From Microbacterium nymphoidis (GTDB lineage Bacteria > Actinomycetota > Actinomycetes > Actinomycetales > Microbacteriaceae): a stretch of 64,000 nt of DNA. Each line of letters starts with the position of its first letter. Position 1 is the stretch's first letter. Location of the stretch: positions 62,001 to 126,000 of the forward strand of contig NZ_JAJNOD010000004.1 in assembly GCF_021044885.1 (NCBI RefSeq), in the 5' to 3' direction. Both the position numbers and the translations under genes were made by a program. Shown one piece after another: positions 24,326-32,602 of the stretch. The notes beneath the pieces are model-generated. The model was not told where the DNA came from. It saw nothing but the letters and a program-made list of their open reading frames with translations, and did not search any database.

Positions 24326-25750
24326 TCACACCACCTGAGCCGGGTCCACGATCGGAGCCGGGGTGCCGGGGGCTCCCCGGCTGAGCAGCAGCGCGGCTGT
24401 GACGGCGCCGGCAAGGCTGACCGATGCCGCCACGAGGAACCCGAGCCGGAAGTCGGCGAGAGCGGGCGGAGTGGTCGAGATGATCCCCGCCACTGTCTGG
24501 GTGGCGAGGGCTCCTCCAATCGCCCGGGAGATCGTGATGAGGGCCGTGGAGACGCCCACCTGATCGGCCGCCGCGCCCGCAGCCGCCGAGGCGAACACGA
24601 CAGTGGAGGCGGCCCCGGCACCGATGCCCGCGAGGATGAGCGATGTGGCGATACCCGCAGGGGTCGGTGCGAGGATGCCGGTCAGCGCTCCGCAGGCCAT
24701 CAGCAGCAGTGCCAGGGTCGCCGGCCCTCGAACGCCGAGTGGTCGCGACAGCGGTCCCATGGCGAGAGAGGCCACGATCCCGGCGCCGTACGCCGCGGCG
24801 AGCATCGCGCTGGTCTGACTGGGTGAGGCGCCCCAGCCGAATCCGGAAGACGGGGGCTGGGCGATGAACTGCGGAACCAGGAAGACCAGGGACGCGTAGC
24901 CGCCACCGATCGCGACCCCGACCAGGACCGCCCCGCCCACGCTTCGCGACCGCAGTGCCGTCACGTCGACCATCGGTGTGGGGACCCGGCTCTCCACGCG
25001 CACCCAGACGGTCCCGGCCGCGGCGGTGAGCACGAGAAGCGTCAGCGTCAGGGGTGAGAACCACCCGCCAGCGGACGAACTCGTCAGCGTCGCCACGAGG
25101 AGAAGCAGTGTGGTGGACAGGAGGGCTGCGCCACGCCAATCGAGGCGAGCCGCGTGGCGCGCTTCCCGACGCCCGCGGCGACGTGCGGCGAAAACCCCGA
25201 TCGCCCCGATACTCACCAGCGCGGTGGGCACACCGTAGAGTGCTGCGCGCGAACTCGCCTCAAGGATCGGCCCGGCGAGCAGAACGCCGAATCCCGCACC
25301 GGCGACGCTCATCGCGATGAGCACTCCCGAGGCAGTGCGCACCCCGTCCGGCGGAAGGAGACCGCGCAGCATCACGAAGCCCACGGGGATGATCCCCAGG
25401 GCGAAGCCCTGAAGAGCCTGGCCCGCGATGAAGGCCCAGAACGCCGGCGCGAACGCGCTCAGCAGGCCCCCGCACGCGGTGATGCAGATCAGCCATCCCA
25501 GCGTTCGTTCCGCGCCATGCACATCGGCCAGACTCCCCGCGATCGGGGTGATGATGACGGTCACGACGGTGGGGATGACCGTGGCCAGCGCTCCCACTGC
25601 CGCGGTGACGGCGAAATCCTGCTGCAGGCGGGGCAGCACCGGGACGATGAACCCCTCGAGCGAGGCTGCGGAGAGCACGATGATGGCGAGGCTGCAGATC
25701 ACGAGCCAGCGGCGGGAGGTCGCTGCGGCGAGTGGAGGTGAGGGGGTCAT
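24326..25750 (-). CDS. MFS transporter, DHA2-like (14-helix) drug exporter
   Basis: A 474-residue protein with about 14 membrane helices. It opens with the first helix VICSLAIIVLSAASLEGFIVPVLPRLQQDF and has the motif A-like segment GSLADVHGAERTLGW. Length and helix number fit the DHA2 family of proton-linked drug exporters. GAGGAG lies 5 bases before ATG 25750. It is divergent from a TetR gene with a perfect 16-bp palindrome between, which strongly suggests TetR control. Confidence 0.9.
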   Translation of the reverse strand: MTPSPPLAAATSRRWLVICSLAIIVLSAASLEGFIVPVLPRLQQDFAVTAAVGALATVIPTVVTVIITPIAGSLADVHGAERTLGWLICITACGGLLSAFAPAFWAFIAGQALQGFALGIIPVGFVMLRGLLPPDGVRTASGVLIAMSVAGAGFGVLLAGPILEASSRAALYGVPTALVSIGAIGVFAARRRGRREARHAARLDWRGAALLSTTLLLLVATLTSSSAGGWFSPLTLTLLVLTAAAGTVWVRVESRVPTPMVDVTALRSRSVGGAVLVGVAIGGGYASLVFLVPQFIAQPPSSGFGWGASPSQTSAMLAAAYGAGIVASLAMGPLSRPLGVRGPATLALLLMACGALTGILAPTPAGIATSLILAGIGAGAASTVVFASAAAGAAADQVGVSTALITISRAIGGALATQTVAGIISTTPPALADFRLGFLVAASVSLAGAVTAALLLSRGAPGTPAPIVDPAQVV

Positions 25751-25803
25751 CGGGCTCCTCGGATCATGGCGCTGATCGTCGCTGATGCAGGCCGGCTTCT
25801 ATT

Positions 25804-25819
25804 TCGTTACGCGTAACGA
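25804..25819. promoter_or_regulatory. TetR operator
   Basis: TCGTTACGCGTAACGA is a perfect 16-bp palindrome, immediately upstream of the TATGAT -10 (25820-25825) of the TetR gene, whose ATG follows 6 bases later. It also lies in the upstream region of the divergent DHA2-type transporter. Confidence 0.85.
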
Positions 25820-25831
25820 TATGATGGGCTC

Positions 25832-26470
25832 ATGGCAGCGGATTCGCACAGGCGCGCAAGAGCGGGGCGGCCGGCATCCCTGGATCCTGCGGCGCTGCTC
25901 GAAGCGGCCACCGTGCTCGCCGACGAGGAAGGCCTGGAGGCCGTCACCTTCCGAGCGCTGGCTGAGCGCCTCGGGGTATCGCCCATGGCCGTTCACCGCG
26001 CGAGCGGCGGCATCGAGGCGCTGCGGCACCGGCTGATCGCGCGCGTGGTGGATGAGGGGATCGCCGCTCTGGAGTGGGCTGAGCCCGGCTGGCGAGCGCG
26101 CGTGGAGATGTTCGCCCTCGCGCTGCGCGATCTGCTGATGCGTCACCCCCTCGTGCTGGAGGCTCATCGGCGTGCCTCGCTGGACACTCCCGACGCCGAC
26201 GACATCGCCCATCGGGTCGTGGCGACGCTGCGGGATGCCGGACTCGATGAGGAGGCGGCGGTGTACACCTACGCCGCTGTGCATGACTTCGTCACCGGAC
26301 ACGCGGCCATTCGTCTGGGGCGGGGCGATGCCGAGCTGTCGGAGATCCCGGCGGCGCGGCGCGCCGCATCCGTCTACGACAGGTATCACGATCCCGAGCG
26401 CCGGTTCCGTATCGGGCTGGATCTGCTTCTGGACGGGATCGCGCAGCGGCTGAGCGGGGGTGCGGAGTGA
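25832..26470 (+). CDS. TetR-family transcriptional regulator
   Basis: A 212-residue protein with an N-terminal TetR helix-turn-helix (DPAALLEAATVLADEEGLEAVTFRALAERLGVSPMAVHRASGG) and a C-terminal region like TetR_C (FRIGLDLLLDGIAQRL). It has a canonical TATGAT -10 exactly 6 bases before ATG, no Shine-Dalgarno sequence, and an operator just upstream, so it is autoregulated and leaderless. It overlaps the following hydrolase gene by 4 bp and presumably controls both that gene and the divergent transporter. Confidence 0.93.
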   Translation: MAADSHRRARAGRPASLDPAALLEAATVLADEEGLEAVTFRALAERLGVSPMAVHRASGGIEALRHRLIARVVDEGIAALEWAEPGWRARVEMFALALRDLLMRHPLVLEAHRRASLDTPDADDIAHRVVATLRDAGLDEEAAVYTYAAVHDFVTGHAAIRLGRGDAELSEIPAARRAASVYDRYHDPERRFRIGLDLLLDGIAQRLSGGAE

Positions 26471-27366
26471 CCGATCCGGCGGAGAATCCGCCTCCCGTCA
26501 CGCACCGGTTGCGGGTGGGTGCGCGCACGATCGCGTACTGCGAATACGGCGACCCCGCCGGCGTGCCGGTCCTCGCCGCACACGGCTCACCGGGGTCGCG
26601 GTATCAGCTCGCACCACTCGCAGCCGCCGCAACGCGAGCACGCGTGCGCATCATCAGTCCGGATCGCCCGGGTTTCGGGGAGACGACTCGTGAGCGGCGT
26701 CGCGGATTCGCGACCGGGTCCGGGGATGCGATCGCCCTGCTCGACGAGCTGGGCATCGACTCGGCGGTGGCGCTCGGCTTCTCCGGCGGCGCGGGGTACT
26801 CCCTGGCTCTTGCGCGCGAGCACCCCGACCGCATCGAGCGCGTCGTCCTGGTCTGCGGCATGCTTCCCGGGGCTCCGCCGCGGACACTGCGCGCGCGAAT
26901 CCCGATCGTGACGGCGCTCTACCGGGTTGCCCGGTTCCTGCCGGGCCTGGCCGTTGCCATGCTCGACGGGCGCGGTCCGTTCGGGGCGACGCGGGAGCGC
27001 AACCTTTCCGCATGGCCGAGCGCCGATCGCGAGGTCATGGTCGATGCTGCGATGGCGCCGATGATGGCGCGTGATGCTCGCGCGGGCGCCCGTCAGGGCT
27101 CGCGCGCCGCCATCGATGACCTTCGCGAGTACTTCCGGCGGTTTCCGCTGGAAGATGTGCTCCAGCCCGTCGACCTGCTGCACGGCACCGCGGATGGGAA
27201 CGTCCCGATCGCGGTGGCACAGTGGGGTGCGACACGGTTCCCGGACGCGCTGGTGCGCGAGTTCGAGCAGCAGGGGCACTACTTCGCGGTGACGCACGCC
27301 GACGAGGTGGCCGAGGCGCTGCGAGAGCCGCGGCCGCGGGTCCGCCGGAGCGCCCCCGCGGAATGA
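26467..27366 (+). CDS. Alpha/beta hydrolase
   Basis: A 299-residue alpha/beta hydrolase. The oxyanion region is HGSPGSR, the nucleophile elbow GFSGGAG (Ser about residue 107), the acid Asp is in HGTADGNVP and the catalytic His in QQGHYFAV. Position of these residues and the small cap fit epoxide-hydrolase/lactonase-like esterases, but substrate is unknown. The GTG start overlaps the TetR stop (GTGA), so the pair is translationally coupled, as in inducible detoxification modules. Confidence 0.88.
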   Translation: MTDPAENPPPVTHRLRVGARTIAYCEYGDPAGVPVLAAHGSPGSRYQLAPLAAAATRARVRIISPDRPGFGETTRERRRGFATGSGDAIALLDELGIDSAVALGFSGGAGYSLALAREHPDRIERVVLVCGMLPGAPPRTLRARIPIVTALYRVARFLPGLAVAMLDGRGPFGATRERNLSAWPSADREVMVDAAMAPMMARDARAGARQGSRAAIDDLREYFRRFPLEDVLQPVDLLHGTADGNVPIAVAQWGATRFPDALVREFEQQGHYFAVTHADEVAEALREPRPRVRRSAPAE

Positions 27367-27418
27367 CGTGACCCGTCCCGCGCCTGAGACTCCGCGGGAT
27401 CCCGCGTCCGCCAGCCGG

Positions 27419-27772
27419 TCAGGCGCGTTTGACGACACTCGATTTCAGCAGCATGGCTCCGAATCCGTCGACGCGGCAGTCGATGTCGTGGCCGTTCACC
27501 GGCTCGATCAGCCGGATGTTGCGCACCTTGGTCCCGGCCTTGATGGGCCGGGCTGCGCCGGCGACCTTGATCGACGTCGTCACAATCACCGAATCGCCGT
27601 CGGCGAGGATGTTGCCGACCGCGTCGAGCACGCTGCGTGGATGCGGATCCACGGCCTCAGTCGCACCGGCCTGACTCCATTCGTGGCCGCAGAGGGCGCA
27701 GGCGACGAGTGCGCCCAGCTCGTAGGTGTGCTCACTGCCGCAATCCGGGCACGAGGGAAGGGGATCAACCAT
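27419..27772 (-). CDS. PhnA/YjdM-family zinc-ribbon protein
   Basis: A 117-residue protein: an N-terminal zinc ribbon (CPDCGSEHTYELGALVACALCGHEW, two C-x2-C pairs) followed by the PhnA domain (DAVGNILADGDSVIVTTSIKVAGAARPIKAGTKVRNIRLIEPVNGHDIDCRVDGFGAMLLKSSVVKR). The family is named for a gene near the phosphonate operon of E. coli but has no firmly known role in phosphonate use. The start MVDPLP places the first Cys pair right after the N-terminus. It is divergent from an ArsR regulator. Confidence 0.9.
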   Translation of the reverse strand: MVDPLPSCPDCGSEHTYELGALVACALCGHEWSQAGATEAVDPHPRSVLDAVGNILADGDSVIVTTSIKVAGAARPIKAGTKVRNIRLIEPVNGHDIDCRVDGFGAMLLKSSVVKRA

Positions 27773-27781
27773 GGGGTCATG

Positions 27782-27813
27782 ATATCGCGATATGATCAAT
27801 TCATCATATCGCG
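27782..27813. promoter_or_regulatory. Composite ArsR operator between PhnA-like and ArsR genes
   Basis: CGCGATATGAT (27786-27796) and its inverse (27803-27813) flank a 6-bp spacer, and ATATCGCGATAT (27782-27793) is a second overlapping perfect palindrome. The site lies 12 bp before the ArsR start and 9 bp from the PhnA-like start, so it could control both directions. Confidence 0.8.
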
Positions 27814-27825
27814 TGAAGGAGAGCC

Positions 27826-28203
27826 ATGCTCAGCGACCCCAGCCGACCGCTGTATGAGGTGAAGGCCGGACTGTTCAAGGGGCTGGCTCACCCCATTCGC
27901 ATCCGCATCCTGGAGATCCTCTCCGGAGCCGATGAGGTCTCGGTTTCGGACCTGCTGAGGGACATCGAACTGGAGCCGTCCCATGTCTCCCAGCACCTGG
28001 CGGTGCTGCGCGGGAATCGTCTGGTGGTGTCCGAGCGGCGGGGGAGCCTGGTGTTCTACCGGCTGGCGTATCCGCAGGTAGCGGACCTGCTTCGGGTGGC
28101 GCGTGCGCTCCTCGGAGAGATCCTGGAGACCACGCAGCAGCAGCTCGCCGAGCAAGGCGCTCTTCCGGCGATCCCGGACACATCTCGGAGTATCGACCGC
28201 TGA
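27826..28203 (+). CDS. ArsR-family transcriptional regulator
   Basis: A 125-residue winged-helix regulator (AHPIRIRILEILSGADEVSVSDLLRDIELEPSHVSQHLAVLRGNRLVVSERRGSLVFYRLA). It contains no cysteine, so it is not a thiolate metal sensor of the ArsR/CadC alpha-3 type. GAAGGAGAG precedes ATG. It overlaps the SulP transporter gene by 1 base (TGATG) and is probably its regulator. ArsR-SulP pairs recur in Actinobacteria; the signal is unknown. Confidence 0.92.
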   Translation: MLSDPSRPLYEVKAGLFKGLAHPIRIRILEILSGADEVSVSDLLRDIELEPSHVSQHLAVLRGNRLVVSERRGSLVFYRLAYPQVADLLRVARALLGEILETTQQQLAEQGALPAIPDTSRSIDR

Positions 28204-29834
28204 TGAGGCGTCACAGCTCGCTCCTGCCCTCGATCGCCGACTACCGCGAGGTGCCGCGAACGTGGCGCGGAGATCTCCTGGCAGGGCTCACCGTGGGAAT
28301 CGTCGCGCTCCCTCTCGCGCTCGCCTTCGGCGTCAGCTCCGGCGCCGGGGCGGCGAGCGGGCTGGTCACCGCGATCATTGCGGGCGTCATCGCCGCCGTC
28401 TTCGGGGGCTCGAACGTGCAGGTTTCCGGGCCGACGGGCGCGATGGTCGTGGTTCTGGGGCCCATCATCGCCTCGCACGGCCTGTCCGCGCTGGCCACAG
28501 TATGCGCTCTCGCAGGTGGCATTGTGCTGCTGTGCGGTGTGATGCGGCTGGGGCGGACGATCGCCTACATCCCCTGGCCGGTGATCGAGGGGTTCACTCT
28601 CGGCATCGCCGTGATCATCTTCCTCCAGCAGGTTCCGCTCGCGATCGGATCGGAGGGTGCGCATAGCGCGAACGCCGTGATCGCGGCAGGGGAGTCCGTG
28701 GGGTCGATGGCATGGCCCGGTGCGGGGTGGTCCCTCATGCTTGCGACGATCGTGGCGGTGGTGATGGCCGTCGGGGATCGGATGGCTCCCCGCTTTCCGG
28801 CATCGCTTGTGGGAATTGCACTGGCCACTGCCGTCGCGATCCGTTTCGAGCTCCCCGTCGCGACCATCGGCGCCTTGCCGTCCGGCCTGCCCAGCCCGAC
28901 CCCTCCCTCCTTCGACCCGTCGCTGGTCGTGCAGCTGCTGATGCCCGCTGCGGCGGTCGCCGCACTCGCGGCGATCGAGTCGCTCCTGTCCGCACGGGTC
29001 GCGTCCACGCTCGCGGACACAGGCCCGTACGATCCGGATCGGGAACTCGTCGGCCAGGGACTGGCCTCCATCGCAGCCGGTTTCTTCGGAGGGATGCCCG
29101 CCACCGGTGCTATCGCACGCACCGCCGTGGGCGTTCGGGCCGGCGCGCGCAGTCGCCTCGCTGCCATCACCCACGCGCTGCTGCTTCTGCTGATCGTGCT
29201 GGTCGGGGCTGCTGCTGTCTCCCGTATCCCGCTCGCGGCGCTGGCCGGCGTGCTGATGGTGACGGCGACGCGGATGGTCTCGCGGCGTACCGCGACGATG
29301 ATCCTGCGGGCGTCGCGCCCCGATGCTCTGCTCTTCTGCCTCACCGCGGCGATCACCGTGAGCGTGGACCTCATCTACGCCGTGGTCGCGGGAATCGCGG
29401 TGGCAGGGGTTCTCGCGTTGCGACAGGTCGCGCGTGCGAGCGGTGTGCATCGTGAGGAGATTCCGGGTGCCTCACAACCGGGAGACGAACGGATCGCCGT
29501 GTTCCGCGTGGAGGGGGCGTTGATCTTCGCGGCCGCGGAGCGGATGATCGACCGGATCTCCCGTCTGGAGAACGTAGAGGTGGTCGTCCTGCGCATGTCT
29601 CAGGTGCAGCTGCTCGATGCCACCGGTGCGCGCGTCGTCGCGGAGATGATCGAAGCGCTGGAGAGGCGTGGCGTCGTCGTGCTGCTCAAGGGCATTCGCG
29701 CGGATCAGCGTGGCCTTGCGGAGAGGGTCGGTGTCCTCGCATCACTGCGGCATGCCGACCACCAGTTCTCCGACCTTGCCGGAGCCATCGAGCATGCCCG
29801 CAGCCACGTGGCTCGCGGGCGACCGGGCGTCTAA
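28203..29834 (+). CDS. SulP-family anion transporter with STAS domain
   Basis: A 543-residue SLC26/SulP protein. The membrane part (about residues 20-400) starts with YREVPRTWRGDLLAGLTVGIVALPLALAFGVSSGAG, the family signature region, and contains NVQVSGPTGAMVVVL. A cytoplasmic STAS domain fills the last ~110 residues (IAVFRVEGALIFAAAERM ... VEVVVLRMSQVQLLDATGARVVAEMIEAL). Substrates in this family are sulfate, bicarbonate or dicarboxylates; sequence alone does not decide. Coupled to the upstream ArsR gene. Confidence 0.93.
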   Translation: MRRHSSLLPSIADYREVPRTWRGDLLAGLTVGIVALPLALAFGVSSGAGAASGLVTAIIAGVIAAVFGGSNVQVSGPTGAMVVVLGPIIASHGLSALATVCALAGGIVLLCGVMRLGRTIAYIPWPVIEGFTLGIAVIIFLQQVPLAIGSEGAHSANAVIAAGESVGSMAWPGAGWSLMLATIVAVVMAVGDRMAPRFPASLVGIALATAVAIRFELPVATIGALPSGLPSPTPPSFDPSLVVQLLMPAAAVAALAAIESLLSARVASTLADTGPYDPDRELVGQGLASIAAGFFGGMPATGAIARTAVGVRAGARSRLAAITHALLLLLIVLVGAAAVSRIPLAALAGVLMVTATRMVSRRTATMILRASRPDALLFCLTAAITVSVDLIYAVVAGIAVAGVLALRQVARASGVHREEIPGASQPGDERIAVFRVEGALIFAAAERMIDRISRLENVEVVVLRMSQVQLLDATGARVVAEMIEALERRGVVVLLKGIRADQRGLAERVGVLASLRHADHQFSDLAGAIEHARSHVARGRPGV

Positions 29835-30115
29835 ACGCCGCCGGCGCGCAGGTCGGGCCAGGGCTGGGGGAGGAGTTCTTCCAGCGTGACGTCGAGGACC
29901 TGCGCGATCGCCATGATGTTGTGAAGGGCGGGGTTTGCCGGGGTGCCCGGCATGGACTCGCCCTTCTCGAACTTCTGGAAGGTGTACCGGGTCAGTCCGG
30001 CGGCGTAGGCCACCTGCTCCTGTGTGAGCCCGCGCGCGATGCGAAGACGGTGGATGCTCGCGCCGAGCTCGCGCGCGTACTGGGTCCACTCGCCGCTGGG
30101 TCGTCGTTTTGCCAC
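29831..30115 (-). CDS. XRE-family helix-turn-helix protein
   Basis: A 94-residue Cro/C1-type regulator. The HTH spans LGASIHRLRIARGLTQEQVAYAAGLTRYTFQKFEKGES and a short tail ends the protein (NIMAIAQVLDVTLEELL). Its stop codon overlaps the convergent SulP stop by 3 bp. It starts at GTG 30115. The intergenic region on its 5' side contains CTATATAG. Target unknown; such single-domain XRE proteins are often chromosomal regulators rather than phage repressors. Confidence 0.88.
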   Translation of the reverse strand: MAKRRPSGEWTQYARELGASIHRLRIARGLTQEQVAYAAGLTRYTFQKFEKGESMPGTPANPALHNIMAIAQVLDVTLEELLPQPWPDLRAGGV

Positions 30116-30303
30116 CCATCCACACTCGGTGCTCGACCTCTCCTATATAGCCTCCTTCATCTGGCAGACTTTGCGTGCTACTCTCGCGGCCCGTGGTGAA
30201 GAGATCCCTTCGCCGCGATGCGACAGGCTCGGCGGGAATGTCCGAAGCGGGTGATGTACTTCCAGGAACGGCGTGTGCCCCGCCAGATCGGAGGGAGTCT
30301 CAC

Positions 30304-30648
30304 GTGCAATCCGAACGACCCGCCTGGCTCGCGCAATGGTGTCCTGTCTGGTGCAGCGGCGACCATGACGGCCAGGAGCTGCTCGATGACCGCCGTCATC
30401 AGTCCGTCGCCCACTGGTGGCCGGAGCTGGTCCGGCGCCGGCAGGTTCTGCCCTCCGGGGAGGTCCGCCGCGTGGTCGTGCCCACCGAGATGTCCGTGAT
30501 CGCGGTGCAGCAGATCGGCGAGCGACAACCGTGGGTGGCTCTGACGACGGACAGCGAGCTCGTGGAGCTGACCCCGGAGGGTGCCCGGCGGCTTCTCCAC
30601 GAGCTCGCAGACGTGCTTACGCGGATGGAAGACGCGGACGACGGCTGA
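30304..30648 (+). CDS. DUF6907-like small protein
   Basis: A 114-residue protein with an N-terminal W-C-x2-W-C-x-G-D-H motif (QWCPVWCSGDHDGQE, residues ~10-24), a conserved RRHQSVAHW segment, and a C-terminal strand-helix ending LVELTPEGARRLLHELADVLTRM. These are the hallmarks of DUF6907, a small family common in Actinobacteria and of unknown function. GTG 30304 is chosen because GGAGGGAG lies upstream at good spacing; the frame extends to 30175 but that part is not family-like. Confidence 0.8.
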   Translation: MQSERPAWLAQWCPVWCSGDHDGQELLDDRRHQSVAHWWPELVRRRQVLPSGEVRRVVVPTEMSVIAVQQIGERQPWVALTTDSELVELTPEGARRLLHELADVLTRMEDADDG

Positions 30649-30676
30649 ATGCGGCCATGGTCGTCCTCGCCCGTCG

Positions 30677-31882
30677 TCACGCTGCGACGGTGCTGCCGTC
30701 GCCCCGGGTGGACAAGAGCTCGATCACGCCGACGGTGGCGGCGAGGGCGGCCACAACCGCAGTGAAGACCAGCCCGGCGGGGCGCAAGCCGATGGCTCCG
30801 GCAAGGAGGCCGACGCCGATCGCCGGGATCGCGAGCATCGCATAGAGCCCGGCGAAGAAGGAGGAGGAGACCTCGCCGCGATGCGCCGGCGGAACCTGCC
30901 CCACGGTGGTGGCGAGCGCGGCATGCAGACAGAGCCCGCCGGAGAGTCCGAGGATCGCGGCGGCAGCGAGCAGGGGTGCCAGTGCGGATGCGCCCAGCGC
31001 CCAGGCCAGCGTGGCGGCTGCCAGGACGAGTCCGGAGCATCCGGACGGGAGCGCGACGCGCGGCGCGAGTCGGCCGGCGATCACCTGCCCCAGCGCCATG
31101 CCCGCGAACGCCAGGAAGACGACGAAGCCTGCCAGCGCGTGACTGTCCAGGTGCAGTTCGCGGGCCAGGAACAGCGCGGACACGGCGGTGAGTACCCCGG
31201 TGACGGCGAAACCCGATCCTGCTGCGAGGACGGCGCGGACGAATGCCCCACGCAGATACGGCGGGACCCGCAGGCCGTTCAGGCGCAACCGGGCGCGGCG
31301 GAGGCGGGATGGCCGGGGTGTCCAGATCCACAGCCCGGCAAGCGCGACGGCGCACAGTGCGAGGTGGACGAGGTAAGGGGTCTGCAGTGGAGACGGGGCG
31401 GCATCGGCGAGCATGCCGGCGACCAGGGTTCCGAGGGCGAGCCCTCCCGTGTTGGAGATCACGGCGACGGTGCCGGCGAGCGCCCTCCGCTGGGCCGGGA
31501 AGAGGTCCATGATGGCGGCGGTTCCGGTGCCGCTCATGAGGCCCGCTCCGAGCCCCGAGACGATCCGGGCCGAGATGAGGGCGGGCAGGGACGGCGGGAG
31601 GAGGAACAGCAGCGCGCTCGCGGCTGCCAGCAGGACGGCGAGCACCATGACCGGCCGCCGTCCGATGTCGTCGGAGAGCCGACCGAAGGCGAGAAGTGCG
31701 CCCACCACGCCGACGGCGTAGACGGCGAACAGGATCGTGATCGTGAGCGGTGTGAAATCCAGCTCGGCGGAATAGAGCGCGTAGAGGGGCGTCGGGAGCG
31801 TGGTCCCCATCATCGTGACGAGAAACGCCAGGGCGGTGGCGGGGATCGCGCGACGAACCCGCGCGGGGGTCGGAGTGGTCAT
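30677..31882 (-). CDS. MFS transporter
   Basis: A 401-residue 12-helix major facilitator protein. The helix 2-3 loop motif is FGRLSDDIGRRPVMV, and TVAVISNTGGLALGTLVAGMLAD resembles exporter motif C. It shares general architecture with the MFS protein at 22146-23357. The start is ATG 31882; longer in-frame starts run into the intergenic operator. It is divergent from a TetR gene and very likely repressed by it. Confidence 0.9.
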   Translation of the reverse strand: MTTPTPARVRRAIPATALAFLVTMMGTTLPTPLYALYSAELDFTPLTITILFAVYAVGVVGALLAFGRLSDDIGRRPVMVLAVLLAAASALLFLLPPSLPALISARIVSGLGAGLMSGTGTAAIMDLFPAQRRALAGTVAVISNTGGLALGTLVAGMLADAAPSPLQTPYLVHLALCAVALAGLWIWTPRPSRLRRARLRLNGLRVPPYLRGAFVRAVLAAGSGFAVTGVLTAVSALFLARELHLDSHALAGFVVFLAFAGMALGQVIAGRLAPRVALPSGCSGLVLAAATLAWALGASALAPLLAAAAILGLSGGLCLHAALATTVGQVPPAHRGEVSSSFFAGLYAMLAIPAIGVGLLAGAIGLRPAGLVFTAVVAALAATVGVIELLSTRGDGSTVAA

Positions 31883-31929
31883 ATGGCCTTCAGTTTCAAT
31901 ACAAGGTGTCTCGAAAGCGTAGCAGGTAT

Positions 31930-31946
31930 CGAGACAATATGTCTCG
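31930..31946. promoter_or_regulatory. TetR operator between MFS and TetR genes
   Basis: CGAGACA-ATA-TGTCTCG is a perfect 7-bp inverted repeat (31930-31936 / 31940-31946). A third half-site TGTCTCGA (31907-31914) lies 15 bp upstream and forms a second, wider inverted repeat with TCGAGACA (31929-31936). Confidence 0.85.
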
Positions 31947-31993
31947 TAAGACCGTTCCGGTGCACGCCGTATCGAAATCGATAGGATGCGGGG

Positions 31994-32563
31994 ATGACCG
32001 CGAGCACTCGATCCCACGGCCGTCCGCGTAGCGAGGACGCCCGTCTTGCAGTGCTGCACGCCGCGGATGATCTGCTCGTGGAGCAGGGATACGCGGCCAT
32101 GACGATGAAGGGGATCGCCGAGCGCGCCGGAGTCGGGCGCCAGACCGTCTATCGGTGGTGGTCCTCGAAGGCGGAGATCCTGCTGGAAGCGAGCGCGGCC
32201 GACGCGCGCCGTGAGCTCACCCGTCCACCCGCCCCCACGGTGGAGGATGAGATCGTCGGCTTTCTGACGGGTCTGGCGTCCTTCCTGACCGAAGCGGACG
32301 CGGGACTCGCCTACCGGGCCCTGCTTGGGGAAGCTCAGCACGACCGCCGGGTCGCCGATCTGCTTGCCGGGACCGACGTGCTCACGGAGGCAGCCGCAGA
32401 GGTGATCGCCCGGGCGCGGGCCGGTGGTATCGCCCTAGACGGGGAGGAGCGATCGCTCACGGCTGAGCTGGTCGGCCCGCTCGTCTTCCGGATCCTCTCC
32501 CAGGGGTGGCAGCCCTCCGCTGCCGAGATCGAGTCGATGACCCGGCGTTTTCTCCAGCGCTGA
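31994..32563 (+). CDS. TetR-family transcriptional regulator
   Basis: A 189-residue protein. The N-terminal HTH is SEDARLAVLHAADDLLVEQGYAAMTMKGIAERAGVGRQTVYRWWSSKAEILLEA, and the C-terminus resembles TetR_C_11-type ligand domains. TAGGAT ends exactly 6 bases before ATG 31994 (leaderless). It is divergent from an MFS exporter with a strong operator in the 111-bp gap. Confidence 0.93.
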   Translation: MTASTRSHGRPRSEDARLAVLHAADDLLVEQGYAAMTMKGIAERAGVGRQTVYRWWSSKAEILLEASAADARRELTRPPAPTVEDEIVGFLTGLASFLTEADAGLAYRALLGEAQHDRRVADLLAGTDVLTEAAAEVIARARAGGIALDGEERSLTAELVGPLVFRILSQGWQPSAAEIESMTRRFLQR

Positions 32564-32602
32564 GCATCAGCGTGGGCACATGTACAGCGAAAGGAGCCGC
32601 GG

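Noticed and set aside
27366..27419. Short palindrome CGCGGGATCCCGCG as an operator
   Set aside because: It lies between convergent genes rather than at a promoter. It could be a weak terminator, but the stem has no loop of reasonable size.
29831..30115. XRE regulator as a sign of a prophage or toxin-antitoxin pair
   Set aside because: No integrase, toxin, att repeat or phage gene is adjacent; neighbours are ordinary chromosomal genes.
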